Shown here piece by piece: positions 1-7,907 of a stretch of DNA of 20,878 nt. The notes beneath the pieces were generated by a model, which searched no databases, was not told the origin of the DNA, and saw only the letters and a list, made by a program, of their open reading frames with translations. How positions within the stretch are numbered: position 1 is the stretch's first letter; every line of letters starts with the position of its first letter. Origin of the DNA: Chitinophagaceae bacterium (GTDB taxonomy: Bacteria; Bacteroidota; Bacteroidia; Chitinophagales; Chitinophagaceae); assembly GCA_003455235.1 (NCBI GenBank), contig DMRT01000269.1, positions 1 through 20,878 of the forward strand, read 5' to 3'. Position numbers and translations under genes: made by a program.

Positions 1-585
1 CAGTTTTTAGATGCACGTTTTGCAGAAGAAGAAAAACAAAAACCTACTCAGGAACGCAGTGAACTCGGATTGCTGGACAAACTGAAATTTGTGGTGGAAA
101 ATAAATTCCAGCGATTGACCTATACGGAAGCGATTGAAGTTTTGAAAAATGCCAAGAAGAAATTCCAGTTTCCGGTGGATTGGGGTACGGATTTGCAATC
201 GGAACACGAACGCTACCTCGTAGAAAAACACTTTAAAAAACCGGTTATACTTACCAATTACCCGAAAGAGATAAAAGCTTTTTACATGCGCCAGAATGAT
301 GACGGAAAAACCGTTGCTGCTATGGATATTCTTGCTCCCGGCATTGGCGAGATCGTTGGGGGCAGCCAGCGTGAAGAGCGGTTGGACAAACTCACCAAAC
401 GCATGGAAGAAATGCATATCCCCGCAGAAGAGCTGTGGTGGTACCTGGATACAAGACGCTTTGGTGCCTGTCCGCACGCAGGCTTCGGGCTTGGTTTTGA
501 GCGCCTGGTACAGTTTGTAACCGGTATGGGAAATATCCGGGACGTAATTCCATTCCCACGGTATCCAAAGAGCGCTGAGTTTTAA
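1..585 (+). CDS. asnS: Asparagine--tRNA ligase, C-terminal part
   Basis: This is the C-terminal 194 residues of cytoplasmic asparaginyl-tRNA synthetase, the class II enzyme that charges tRNA-Asn with asparagine using ATP. The frame is open from base 1, so the N-terminal anticodon-binding OB fold and class II motifs 1 and 2 lie outside the window. The class II motif 3 region is visible: GFGLGFER at fragment residues 161-168, followed by the helix and the family-typical ending VIPFPRYP. The upstream phrase [17 protein letters not shown] and the [10 protein letters not shown] segment also fit AsnRS/AspRS-like enzymes, and the whole tail reads as AsnRS rather than AspRS. A hairpin with a T-rich tail follows the stop. 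The gene is truncated only by the window edge, with no sign of decay. Confidence 0.95.
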   Translation, partial: QFLDARFAEEEKQKPTQERSELGLLDKLKFVVENKFQRLTYTEAIEVLKNAKKKFQFPVDWGTDLQSEHERYLVEKHFKKPVILTNYPKEIKAFYMRQNDDGKTVAAMDILAPGIGEIVGGSQREERLDKLTKRMEEMHIPAEELWWYLDTRRFGACPHAGFGLGFERLVQFVTGMGNIRDVIPFPRYPKSAEF

Positions 586-602
586 TGAAGAATTAAGAAC
601 GG

Positions 603-660
603 GGGATGTCAATGACTGGTTCTTTAACTAATTGCATCCCGCATTTTTATATTTTTATTT
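603..660 (+). terminator. Putative terminator after asnS
   Basis: A stem starts 18 bp after the asnS stop: GGGATG (603-608), a one-base bulge and CAAT (610-613) pair with ATTGCATCCC (631-640) around a 17-nt loop. A T-rich run (644-660) follows. It also lies just past the 3' end of the convergent antiporter gene, but the T-run orientation favours the plus strand. The bulge and large loop make it weaker than the other terminators in this window. Confidence 0.5.
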
Positions 661-674
661 GAGCCTGGGCGATT

Positions 675-1958
675 CTATCTCAACAGGTAATGCTGCAGCA
701 TAAACACTGCTGCGCCGGAAAAATACCCGATGATTGCCAGCCAGCTTATTTTTTTTATGTACCAGAAGAATTCTATTTTCTCTATACCCATGGCGGCTAC
801 GCCTGCTGCGGAACCAATGATAAGAACGCTGCCTCCCGTACCGGCACAATAAGCCAAAAACTCCCAGAAATAATGACCGGTTGGGTACTGATCCAGCGGG
901 TACATCCCCTGCACCGCGGCCACCAGTGGTACGTTATCAACTATTGAAGACAACAGGCCGATGCAAAGGGTGATGACGGAAATATTACCAATGCCCTTAT
1001 CCATGGCAAGCGCCAGTTCGTTCAGCACGCCCGTAGCCTGCAGCACCCCGATGCTTAATAATATACCCAGGAAGAACAATACACTGGGCGTATCAATCTT
1101 GCGCAAAGCGTGATTCACTGAAAGCAATCCTTTCTCTTCTTCATCCCTTCCGCTGTGAATGAGCTCCGTGATCACCCACATTAATCCCAGTCCGAACAGG
1201 ATACCCATATAAGGAGGCAGGTGTGTGAGTGTTTTAAAAACCGGAACAAACAGCAGGCAGGACAAGCCAACAAAAAACACCAGGTTGCGTTCGGATGCAT
1301 TGCTATTAAAATTAACCGGCTGCTCTTCCGGTGCGTTTAATTGTTTGAGTTTGCCCTTCATCCGCCAGCTGATCAGCGCCGCCGGGATGAGCATGCTGAC
1401 CAGGCTGGGTAAAAATGTCTGAATGATGATGGAGCCGGCTGTGATCTGCCCGCCGATCCACAGCATGGTGGTGGTTACATCGCCGATGGGCGACCAGGCC
1501 CCGCCGGCATTGGCAGCTATTACCACCAGCCCCGAAAACAGCAGCCGTTCTTCTTTATCAGCAATGATCTTGCGCAGCAGCGACACCAGCACAATGGTGG
1601 TGGTAAGATTATCCAGCACTGCTGAAAGAAAAAAAGTGAAGAATGCCAGCAGCCACACCAGCTTTTTTTTATTGGTGGTTCTGATGCGGCTGGTAATAAT
1701 ATAAAATCCATCGTGTGCATCAATGAGCTCCACAATGGTCATGGCACCCATCAGAAAAAATAAAATGCCCGAAACCTCCAGTAGGTGTGTGCCCAGGTGT
1801 TCCGAAGCCGAATGGGCATCGCCGGAAAGCAGCGCAAACAACGACCAGCACAGCGCCGCCGTCACCAAAGCAGTAGCCGCTTTATTGATTTTTAACGGAT
1901 GCTCCAGTGCGATGGCTGCATACCAAAGGATAAAAACAATACAGATGGCAATGATCAT
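675..1958 (-). CDS. nhaD: NhaD-type Na+/H+ antiporter
   Basis: This is a 427-residue polytopic inner-membrane protein of the ion transporter superfamily, best matching the NhaD sodium/proton antiporters that export Na+ (or Li+) in exchange for protons. Hydrophobic segments run along nearly the whole length. Two conserved polar stretches inside membrane segments are visible: SAVLDNLTTT at about 112-121 and NAGGAWSPIGDVTTTMLW at 150-167; in the family such Asp, Asn and Thr residues take part in ion binding. A second similar half contains SSIVDNVPLVAA near residue 340 and GTGGSVLIIGSAAG near 377, as expected for inverted-repeat transporters. The ATG at 1958 is the natural start and the length fits the family. 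The gene appears monocistronic: the terminator of the upstream carbonic anhydrase lies only about 50 bp before its start. Citrate/arsenite-type permeases of the same superfamily are a less likely alternative. Confidence 0.9.
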   Translation of the reverse strand: MIIAICIVFILWYAAIALEHPLKINKAATALVTAALCWSLFALLSGDAHSASEHLGTHLLEVSGILFFLMGAMTIVELIDAHDGFYIITSRIRTTNKKKLVWLLAFFTFFLSAVLDNLTTTIVLVSLLRKIIADKEERLLFSGLVVIAANAGGAWSPIGDVTTTMLWIGGQITAGSIIIQTFLPSLVSMLIPAALISWRMKGKLKQLNAPEEQPVNFNSNASERNLVFFVGLSCLLFVPVFKTLTHLPPYMGILFGLGLMWVITELIHSGRDEEEKGLLSVNHALRKIDTPSVLFFLGILLSIGVLQATGVLNELALAMDKGIGNISVITLCIGLLSSIVDNVPLVAAVQGMYPLDQYPTGHYFWEFLAYCAGTGGSVLIIGSAAGVAAMGIEKIEFFWYIKKISWLAIIGYFSGAAVFMLQHYLLR

Positions 1959-2010
1959 TGGCCGGGTATTTAAACAAGTGTTGTATAAAGTAACGACTTA
2001 CGGTTCACAT

Positions 2011-2036
2011 AAAAAACCGGGACCTGGCGGCCCCGG
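2011..2036 (-). terminator. Rho-independent terminator of the carbonic anhydrase gene
   Basis: Read on the minus strand, CCGGGGCC (2036-2029) pairs over 8 bp (one G-T wobble) with GGTCCCGG (2024-2017) around a 4-nt loop, followed at once by six T (2016-2011). This is a textbook intrinsic terminator. It ends the carbonic anhydrase transcript about 90 bp past its stop and insulates the antiporter gene from it. Confidence 0.85.
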
Positions 2037-2128
2037 CTTTGGCTAAATGCAAAAAGTATAGAGTACGGACGAAATCAGTGCTGAGTCACTTCAATAATGA
2101 TATGATGTGTTTCTCTATAAAAAATGAA

Positions 2129-2797
2129 TTAACCCGCCATGCTGACCAGCACAGGTTCGGGGGCTTCTTTCGGAAGTACTTCCCTTACAAAATGAACCCG
2201 CCCGCTTTCGAGGCTGAACATGCCGCCCACGATGCCGATCTTTCCCTGTTCACACAAGCTCCTGATGATCTCGCTGCGCTGCAGGATCTCTTCCATGGAA
2301 TTGATGACATTGGTGTACGCCACTTTTTCGGCAAACAAATGATTGTGCTCACCAAAGCCATAGGGCCGGGTGGATTCAACAGCCGGTTTTATTTTTTCCA
2401 GCAGCGGTGTAAGGTTGCCCAGCTCCACGCCGTCGCAGGCGCCCCTGATGGCACCGCACTTGGTATGGCCCAGCACCATGATGAGTTTGGAACCCACTAC
2501 TTTGCAGGCGTATTCCATGCTGCCGAGTATATCGTCGTTTATTACATTGCCGGCAATACGGATACTGAATACTTCGCCGAAGCCCTGGTCGAATATCAGT
2601 TCCACGGCCGTACGGCTGTCCATACAGCTGAGCGCCACGGCAAAGGGATACTGGGCCTTGGCTGTTTCCATCAGCTGCTGCTGCAGGTTGCGGTTTATTT
2701 TCAGGTTCTTTACAAAGCGGCGGTTGCCTTCTTTCAATACATCATATGCCTGGTGCGGAGTGAGGTTGTCGAAAAATTCTTTGGTATGTGTTCTCAT
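2129..2797 (-). CDS. Beta-class carbonic anhydrase
   Basis: This is a zinc enzyme interconverting CO2 and bicarbonate, probably cytoplasmic. With the start used here (residues beginning MRTHTKEFF, 222 aa) the beta-class zinc site is complete: C58 and D60 with R62 in SCMDSR, and H111 and C114 in GHTKCGA. The stretches FDQGFGEVFSIRIAGN and GSMEYACKVVGSKLIMVLGH are typical of the bacterial beta class. The frame stays open upstream to an ATG at 2839, which would add 14 residues not usually seen in the family; I prefer 2797 by family length. A -7-like box at 2858-2865 would fit either start. A strong terminator lies downstream and a small membrane-protein gene lies upstream on the same strand. No signal peptide is present with the preferred start. 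Confidence 0.93.
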   Translation of the reverse strand: MRTHTKEFFDNLTPHQAYDVLKEGNRRFVKNLKINRNLQQQLMETAKAQYPFAVALSCMDSRTAVELIFDQGFGEVFSIRIAGNVINDDILGSMEYACKVVGSKLIMVLGHTKCGAIRGACDGVELGNLTPLLEKIKPAVESTRPYGFGEHNHLFAEKVAYTNVINSMEEILQRSEIIRSLCEQGKIGIVGGMFSLESGRVHFVREVLPKEAPEPVLVSMAG

Positions 2798-2857
2798 GAT
2801 AAGATTGTTTATAAACATGGCCGTCAAGCAGTACAGCATGCCGGTATGTTACGGTTA

Positions 2858-2865
2858 CAAAAATT
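2858..2865 (-). promoter_or_regulatory. Candidate -7 box for the carbonic anhydrase gene
   Basis: On the minus strand this reads AATTTTTG, matching five of the six fixed positions of the Bacteroidota -7 consensus TAnnTTTG. No convincing -33 TTTG was found at the usual distance. Single-box calls in AT-rich DNA are weak. Confidence 0.25.
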
Positions 2866-2919
2866 TATCCGGTGATTTTCGGAATGATCAGGCGCATGGA
2901 CCTGCTGTGTGAGAGAACA

Positions 2920-3279
2920 CTAAAGATCGGGTGGGGGAGAAGTGAGTTCAAAGTGAACGATGGCCAGTTTTGCCTCGTCAAGTAAATTGTATTTCAACGA
3001 TTCTCCTGTTGCTGCAAATCCCTGCTGCAGGTGAAGCTCGTGTACATATTCTTCCTGTATATTGCTGGTATTGGATGATTTTTCCTCTACCGGTTTTTCC
3101 GGTGCTTTTTCTTCGGGTTCGTCGCTGTCCGGCTGTTGTTCCACCATACAAACCTGCTTGCCGCTTCCGTACACAAAGAAATTGATGCCCGTAAGAAAGA
3201 GCAGGCAGCCGCACATTAAAACAGCGGTTACAAAACGTACCAGCTTTGCTTTTGTTGATATGGTGTTGGCGGCTTTCAC
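2920..3279 (-). CDS. Small single-pass membrane protein, unknown function
   Basis: I do not recognise a family. The 119-residue product has a short basic N-terminus, one hydrophobic helix at about residues 14-36 (LVRFVTAVLMCGCLLFLTGI and onward), then an acidic, Pro/Glu/Lys-rich linker with DSDEPEEKAPEKPVEEK, and a short more ordered C-terminal part. This suggests an N-in anchor holding a small periplasmic segment. The start is a GTG at 3279; the next in-frame ATG (residue 22) lies inside the hydrophobic segment and would destroy the anchor. A TATATTTA box (minus strand, 3294-3287) lies only 7 bp before the GTG. The gene lies upstream of the carbonic anhydrase gene on the same strand, with a 122-bp gap to the preferred start and no terminator seen, so co-transcription is possible. 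Confidence 0.7.
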   Translation of the reverse strand: MKAANTISTKAKLVRFVTAVLMCGCLLFLTGINFFVYGSGKQVCMVEQQPDSDEPEEKAPEKPVEEKSSNTSNIQEEYVHELHLQQGFAATGESLKYNLLDEAKLAIVHFELTSPPPDL

Positions 3280-3339
3280 TATGCGATAAATATACAGACT
3301 TTTTTCAAGGCTTTTATGTTAATTACAGAATGGTGCGTA

Positions 3340-4314
3340 TTATGGTTTCAGGCGTCGCCGCTCCACGCCGGTAAAGCTGAGGGTAACGGGCCTGATAAAA
3401 CCCTTTTCATCAAAGAAAAGCGGTTCAATACAGGTAACGCGGTGGTTGGCGGCGGTTTCGCCCAATGGCCGCCGGTGATAAACAATATACCATAGATCTT
3501 CTTTAGTGTTATGCATGATGGAATGATGACCGGCACCGGTTGCTACGGCGGGATCCTGCATCAGCACTTTGCCCACTCTTTCAAAGGGCCCGAAGGGAGA
3601 ATCGGCCATGGCATAGGCTACGGAATAATCGGGGCCGGTCCAGCCACCTTCGCTCCACATGAAGTAATATTTATTATTACGTATAAACATAAACGGCCCC
3701 TCCACATATCCTTTCGGGGTAATTTCTTTAAACAAGTTGCCGTCGTCAAAAGGAATTACAGCAGTAAAATCATTTTTTAACCGGGCAATATTACAGTGCT
3801 GCCAGCCGCCATAGATAATGTAGTATTGCCCGTTGCGGTCTTTAAAAACAAACTGGTCGATGGGCTGCGCTCCATTGTAAAATTTATCGATCAGCGGTTT
3901 GCCGAGGTGATCTCTGTAAGGCCCGTCGGGCTTATCAGCAACCGCTACTCCGATGCCGCCATTTTCATTGTTGTTCTGTATATCGTTAGCGCCGAAGAAT
4001 AAAAAATATTTTCCATCCTTTTCAACAATGGCCGGCGCCCACATGGCACGCTTTGCCCATTTAATGGCAGCGGTATCAAGTATGTGTTCGTGTTTTGTCC
4101 AGCTTACCAGGTCTGGCGAAGAAAAGGCATCGAAGAAAACCTGTTTACTATACAGGTCGGAATATGTGGGGAAGATCCAGTACCGGTTGTTGAATATGGC
4201 CGCTTCGGGGTCGGCATACCAACCGTTGAGTACAGGATTGCCCGGGCTTTTTTGAGCAAAAGACCGGGTTGCCGGTAAAATAAAAAGGAATAGAATGCAG
4301 GTTATCTTCTTCAT
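3340..4314 (-). CDS. Secreted glycoside hydrolase, family 43
   Basis: This is a 324-residue five-bladed beta-propeller glycosidase that likely attacks arabinose- or xylose-containing plant polysaccharides outside the cytoplasm. The N-terminus is a signal peptide (MKKITCILFLFILP, cleavage probably after SFA at residue 20). The expected catalytic residues are visible: D35 in WYADPE (general base), D153 in PIDQF (pKa modulator) and E205 in YVEGPF (general acid). Late blades show GAGHHSIM and the WYIVYHRR motif common to GH43. The length matches a single catalytic domain with no added carbohydrate-binding module. It starts 26 bp after the GH18 gene, so the two are probably one transcript. Substrate cannot be decided from sequence alone: arabinanase, arabinofuranosidase and xylosidase activities all occur in this family. 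Confidence 0.9.
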   Translation of the reverse strand: MKKITCILFLFILPATRSFAQKSPGNPVLNGWYADPEAAIFNNRYWIFPTYSDLYSKQVFFDAFSSPDLVSWTKHEHILDTAAIKWAKRAMWAPAIVEKDGKYFLFFGANDIQNNNENGGIGVAVADKPDGPYRDHLGKPLIDKFYNGAQPIDQFVFKDRNGQYYIIYGGWQHCNIARLKNDFTAVIPFDDGNLFKEITPKGYVEGPFMFIRNNKYYFMWSEGGWTGPDYSVAYAMADSPFGPFERVGKVLMQDPAVATGAGHHSIMHNTKEDLWYIVYHRRPLGETAANHRVTCIEPLFFDEKGFIRPVTLSFTGVERRRLKP

Positions 4315-4340
4315 TGCCGTAAATTAATTTATTTCCGGGA

Positions 4341-5417
4341 TCAGTGAAGTTGTTTGTACATCTCATCCACCAACCCGTTTTCTTTCAGGTCCTGGATCAG
4401 TTCCCAGAACATGATCCCTCCCAGTTTCTTCCGGCGGATGAATTTTGTTTTTGCTTTTATTGAGTGCCTGTCATCAAAAGTGGCAAACAGCTGTTGCGAT
4501 GTATTGTATGCATAAGGCGCTTTAGCTTTCCGGTCCCAGTAATATTTATAGCCCGAGGTATCGCTGAAATAATTTTTAAAATCAAAGAATGCCACACCCC
4601 TTTTGAATTTACCGGGTTGATATAATCCATGGCTGGTATCCGGCACATTCTCCCAAACCCTTGCGTACATGGCGGCGCCGATGACCAGTTTACCGGGAGG
4701 CGCTTTTTTATCCAGCAGCCAGTTCACGCATTTTGCCGCACTTTCCTGGCCGGGGCGGTAATCATATAATAAGGTATGATGGCCGGTTACCGTGGCATAG
4801 CCTCCTACCAGGTCATACGTCATCAGGTTTACAAAATCAACCAGCGGCATCACCGCATTCCAGTCAATGGATTGTTCCAGGTATTTTATAAATCCGCCGG
4901 CCGCAAACGTGAGCAGGTAATCGTTTCCCATCTCCCTGCGCAGCGACTGCAGCAGCCTCGTAAAATTATTTTTATCAGCGCTGTCGTATTTATGTCCCGG
5001 GTATCCTTCTATGGCAGGGTATTCCCAATCAAGGTCAAGACCATCGATCCCGTATTGTTTGAAAAGTGCGACGGTTGTCTTCGCAAAATTTTGCCGGTGA
5101 ACCGAATCGGCAAACAAATCACTGCAGAAAGAACAGCCGCTCCAGCCGCCGATGGAAACCATGATCTTCAGGTTTGGGTAGATTTGTTTGAGTTCAACCA
5201 GCTGTTTCAGGGAATTCTCCTGGACACTGTCGTGAAAGGACAGTGTGTCACCTTTGATTTTTAAAAAGCTGTAGATGATGTGTGTGAGTTTATCAATGGG
5301 GTATTGTTTGATCGTTTCCGCTTTGCCCGTGGCATAGGCGATGATACGGTATTGATTGGTTTGGGCCCGGGCGCTGACAGAGAGCAGGAGAATAAAAAAG
5401 AAAACGGTTCTTTTCAT
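4341..5417 (-). CDS. Secreted glycoside hydrolase family 18 (chitinase-like)
   Basis: This is a 358-residue TIM-barrel enzyme of GH18, which cleaves beta-1,4-N-acetylglucosamine polymers by substrate-assisted catalysis. A signal peptide (MKRTVFFFILLLSVSARA) is followed directly by the barrel. Both family signatures are intact: SIGGW at 88-92, and the DxxDxDxE motif DGLDLDWE at 125-132 with E132 as proton donor. LMTYDL near residue 198 and FWELIQD near the C-terminus are the usual later barrel strands. C95 and C98 beside the SxGG motif could form a disulfide. There is no chitin-binding module or type IX secretion tail. The gene lies 70 bp after fhs on the same strand with no clear terminator between. 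Chitinase is more likely than endo-beta-N-acetylglucosaminidase, but this is not certain. Confidence 0.92.
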   Translation of the reverse strand: MKRTVFFFILLLSVSARAQTNQYRIIAYATGKAETIKQYPIDKLTHIIYSFLKIKGDTLSFHDSVQENSLKQLVELKQIYPNLKIMVSIGGWSGCSFCSDLFADSVHRQNFAKTTVALFKQYGIDGLDLDWEYPAIEGYPGHKYDSADKNNFTRLLQSLRREMGNDYLLTFAAGGFIKYLEQSIDWNAVMPLVDFVNLMTYDLVGGYATVTGHHTLLYDYRPGQESAAKCVNWLLDKKAPPGKLVIGAAMYARVWENVPDTSHGLYQPGKFKRGVAFFDFKNYFSDTSGYKYYWDRKAKAPYAYNTSQQLFATFDDRHSIKAKTKFIRRKKLGGIMFWELIQDLKENGLVDEMYKQLH

Positions 5418-5487
5418 ACCCGGAAGATATCAAAAACCAAAGCAATAAACAGCGGCGGCAGGTTCTGTTTTCCCGGTATGTTGTTCC

Positions 5488-7152
5488 TCAGCTTACCCCG
5501 ATGATTTTTCCATCCACCACGTCAATAAAATTGGCCTGTGGCACTTTGGGCAGGCCCGGCATGCGCACCATTTCGCCGCACACCGCCACAATAAACCCGG
5601 CGCCTTTGCTGATCACCAGGTCATCCACGTCAATTTTAAAATCGCCATCCAGTCCGCTCACCGCCGGGTTATGCGTAAAGCTGTATTGTGTTTTAGCCAT
5701 ACATACAGGCAGGTGTTCCAGCCCCAGCATTTTAATTTTCTTGAGTGTTTCCTGTGCTTTTTTATAAAGCACCACGTCTTTGCCGCCGTAAATACCTGTT
5801 ACAATTTTACGGATCTTGGTTTCAATATCATCTTCTGTATTGTATGTATGCTGCAGGGGCTGCGGGGCTGTTTCACAAATATCAACCACGGCCTGCGCCA
5901 TTTCGAGTGCGCCCTCGCCTCCCAGCCGGAAGGATTCGTTCACCGCAAATGAAACTCCTCTTTCGGCACACCAGCTGCGCAGGTATGCAATTTCTTCGTC
6001 GGTATCGAAGTGATACCGGTTCAGCGAAACCAGTACCCGCTGCCCGAATGATTTAAGAATGGAGATGTGTTTTTCCAGGTTCCGCAGCCCCTTTGTGAGT
6101 ACTGCTTTATCCGGCAGCATCATTGTTTTTTCTGTAGCACCGCCGCTCAGCTTCAAAGCCTGTGATGTGGCTACCAGCACGCTCATGGCCGGTTGCAGGC
6201 CGGCCTTCCGGCATTTGATGTTGAAGAATTTTTCAGCGCCCAGGTCGGAGGCAAAGCCCGCCTCTGTTACCACGTAGTCGCCAAACTGCAGCGCTGTTTT
6301 TGTGGCCATCAGTGAATTACATCCATGCGCAATGTTGGCAAAGGGCCCGCCGTGAATCATCGCCGGCGTTCCTTCCAGCGTTTGCACCAGGTTGGGCTGG
6401 ATGGCGTCTTTCAGCAGTGCCGTGATGGCGCCCGTTACGCCCAGGTCTTTCGTCGTAAATCCATTCCCTGCAAAGGTGAATCCAAGCAGTATGTCATCAA
6501 TCTTCTGGCGCAGCTCAGTCAGTCCTTCTGATAAACAAAGTACGGCCATGATCTCACTGGCCGGTGTAATAACAAAACCTGTTTCGGAAGGAATGCCGTT
6601 GTTGGGTGTATCCAGCGCTGTTACGATTTTCCGGAGTACCCGGTCGTTTACGTCAAGGCATCTTTTCAGCAGCACGGTTTTAATGCCCTCCGGTTTGCCG
6701 CGGTTATAGAAACGGTAGTTATCCAGCAGGGCAGCCAGTGTATTGTTCGCCGCAGTGATGGCATGAAAGTCGCCATTAAAATGAAGGTTGATTTCTTCCA
6801 TGGGGATCACCTGCGAATAGCCGCCGCCGGCGGCGCCACCTTTCATACCAAAGCAGGGGCCCAGCGAAGGTTCACGGAGGGCAAGCACTACGTTCTTTCC
6901 GAGTTTTTTCAACCCATCCGACAGGCCGATGGAGGTGGTTGTTTTACCAATACCCGCCTTGGTAGGCGTAATGGCAGATACAAGAATGAGTTTCGACGCG
7001 GATATCTTTTCCTGGTTAAACTGCTGGATGTTTACTTTGGCCTTGTGATGTCCATAAGGAACCAGCATATCAGCCGGTAGTCCCATTTCAGCGGCAATGG
7101 ATGTGATTGGCCGGATGGTTGCCTCCTGGGCAATTTCATAATCTGACTTCAT
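5488..7152 (-). CDS. fhs: Formate--tetrahydrofolate ligase
   Basis: This enzyme makes 10-formyltetrahydrofolate from formate, tetrahydrofolate and ATP in one-carbon metabolism in the cytoplasm. The product has 554 residues, the usual FTHFS length. The nucleotide-binding loop is visible as TPTKAGIGKTTT at 62-73, followed by the conserved block REPSLGPCFGMKGGAAGGGY at 93-112 and HFNGDFHAI at 124-132. The C-terminal part ends with the family-typical GEMVRMPGLPKVPQA. I chose the ATG at 7152 (MKSDYEIAQ), which matches the usual N-terminus; an in-frame start at 7179 would add nine residues without support. It is the first gene of a minus-strand run that continues with the GH18 and GH43 genes, which are functionally unrelated. 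A TACATTTA box lies 42 bp upstream. Confidence 0.97.
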   Translation of the reverse strand: MKSDYEIAQEATIRPITSIAAEMGLPADMLVPYGHHKAKVNIQQFNQEKISASKLILVSAITPTKAGIGKTTTSIGLSDGLKKLGKNVVLALREPSLGPCFGMKGGAAGGGYSQVIPMEEINLHFNGDFHAITAANNTLAALLDNYRFYNRGKPEGIKTVLLKRCLDVNDRVLRKIVTALDTPNNGIPSETGFVITPASEIMAVLCLSEGLTELRQKIDDILLGFTFAGNGFTTKDLGVTGAITALLKDAIQPNLVQTLEGTPAMIHGGPFANIAHGCNSLMATKTALQFGDYVVTEAGFASDLGAEKFFNIKCRKAGLQPAMSVLVATSQALKLSGGATEKTMMLPDKAVLTKGLRNLEKHISILKSFGQRVLVSLNRYHFDTDEEIAYLRSWCAERGVSFAVNESFRLGGEGALEMAQAVVDICETAPQPLQHTYNTEDDIETKIRKIVTGIYGGKDVVLYKKAQETLKKIKMLGLEHLPVCMAKTQYSFTHNPAVSGLDGDFKIDVDDLVISKGAGFIVAVCGEMVRMPGLPKVPQANFIDVVDGKIIGVS

Positions 7153-7194
7153 GATTGAGCCGGGTGGTTTATATAACAATAGCGATCGTGTCTT

Positions 7195-7202
7195 TAAATG
7201 TA
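7195..7202 (-). promoter_or_regulatory. Candidate -7 box for fhs
   Basis: Minus-strand TACATTTA matches five of six fixed positions of TAnnTTTG and implies a leader of about 35 nt before the fhs ATG. The identical octamer precedes the WG-repeat gene. No clear -33 element was found. Confidence 0.3.
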
Positions 7203-7312
7203 AAAAAGAAACGTGAAAACTGGTAGTATCTTAATTTAAAAATTGAACCACACAGAATACGCCTGGAAATTCCTTCCCCGGCCCGGTTCGCTTTTTTTAT
7301 TACCTTACCGGT

Positions 7313-7876
7313 ATGGTTCGCTTGCTGCTGAGAATATACTGGAAACTATCGGGTTGGAAGATATCCGGGGACTTCCCCTATCAGCATAAAAAAATGGTAC
7401 TGGCCGTGGCACCGCATACCAGCATGTGGGATGTAATGGTGGGCTTTGCGGCACGCAATCACCTCAACATTATTCATGCAAAGTTTTTGGGTAAGAAGGA
7501 GCTGTTCAAAGGGCCGCTGGGCTGGCTGCTCCGCAAACTGGGCGGCACGCCGGTTGACCGGCAAAGCAAGCAGGGCGTTGTTGACCAGGCAGCTGCGCTC
7601 TTTGATGCCAACGAATATTTTTTACTGGCCCTGGCACCGGAAGGCACCCGTACCCGGGTAGATTCACTGCGCAGCGGTTTTTATCACATCGCCAAAAAAG
7701 CGCAGGTACCCATTTTGCCCGTGGCGCTCGATTTCAAAAACAAACAGCTGGTGCTGGGCGATGTTATTATTCCGGGCACCGAGGAATCAGCTGATTTTAA
7801 AAACATCATTGATTTTTTCTCCCGCTACACCGGCAAGCATCCCGAAAAAGACCTGCGGCATTTAAAAAACCTGTAA
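7313..7876 (+). CDS. PlsC-type 1-acylglycerol-3-phosphate acyltransferase-like protein
   Basis: This is a 187-residue member of the LPLAT/PlsC superfamily, which transfers acyl chains to glycerophospholipids or lipid A-like acceptors at the inner membrane. The catalytic HX4D motif is present as HTSMWD at 35-40. The substrate-binding block is APEGTRTR at 108-115, and GGTPVDR (77-83) lies at the usual place between them. VPILPVALDF is the typical following strand. The protein is shorter than canonical PlsC (about 240 aa) and lacks a clear N-terminal transmembrane helix, so the exact acyl acceptor is unknown. It diverges from fhs, and its stop codon lies inside the palindrome at 7867-7899. The ATG at 7313 leaves a compact N-terminus and no better start was seen. 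Confidence 0.88.
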   Translation: MVRLLLRIYWKLSGWKISGDFPYQHKKMVLAVAPHTSMWDVMVGFAARNHLNIIHAKFLGKKELFKGPLGWLLRKLGGTPVDRQSKQGVVDQAAALFDANEYFLLALAPEGTRTRVDSLRSGFYHIAKKAQVPILPVALDFKNKQLVLGDVIIPGTEESADFKNIIDFFSRYTGKHPEKDLRHLKNL

Positions 7877-7899
7877 GGTTTTGAAAACCTTACAGGTTT
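7867..7899. terminator. Perfect palindrome between convergent genes, likely bidirectional terminator or dispersed repeat
   Basis: Sixteen bases (7867-7882) are the exact reverse complement of 7884-7899 around a single G at 7883. The plus-strand gene's TAA stop (7874-7876) is part of the left arm, and the minus-strand gene's stop begins at 7908. The arms end in AAACC/GGTTT, and a T run (7912-7917) follows on the plus strand after 12 bp. The position between convergent genes fits a shared terminator. The exactness of the arms and the CCTGTAAGG core also suit a dispersed REP-like palindrome, which needs a genome-wide count to decide. Confidence 0.65.
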
Positions 7900-7907
7900 C
7901 TGTGGGG

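Noticed and set aside
7..612. 201-codon minus-strand frame opposite asnS
   Set aside because: It is a shadow of the AsnRS frame, and the sense translation is unmistakable.
2039..2875. 278-codon open frame on the plus strand opposite the carbonic anhydrase gene
   Set aside because: It is antisense to a gene with an intact zinc site, has no family resemblance, and runs through the carbonic anhydrase terminator and 3' end; it is a composition shadow.
2906..2919. Short inverted repeat GTGT...ACAC after the small membrane-protein gene
   Set aside because: A four-base stem with no T-run is too weak to call a terminator.
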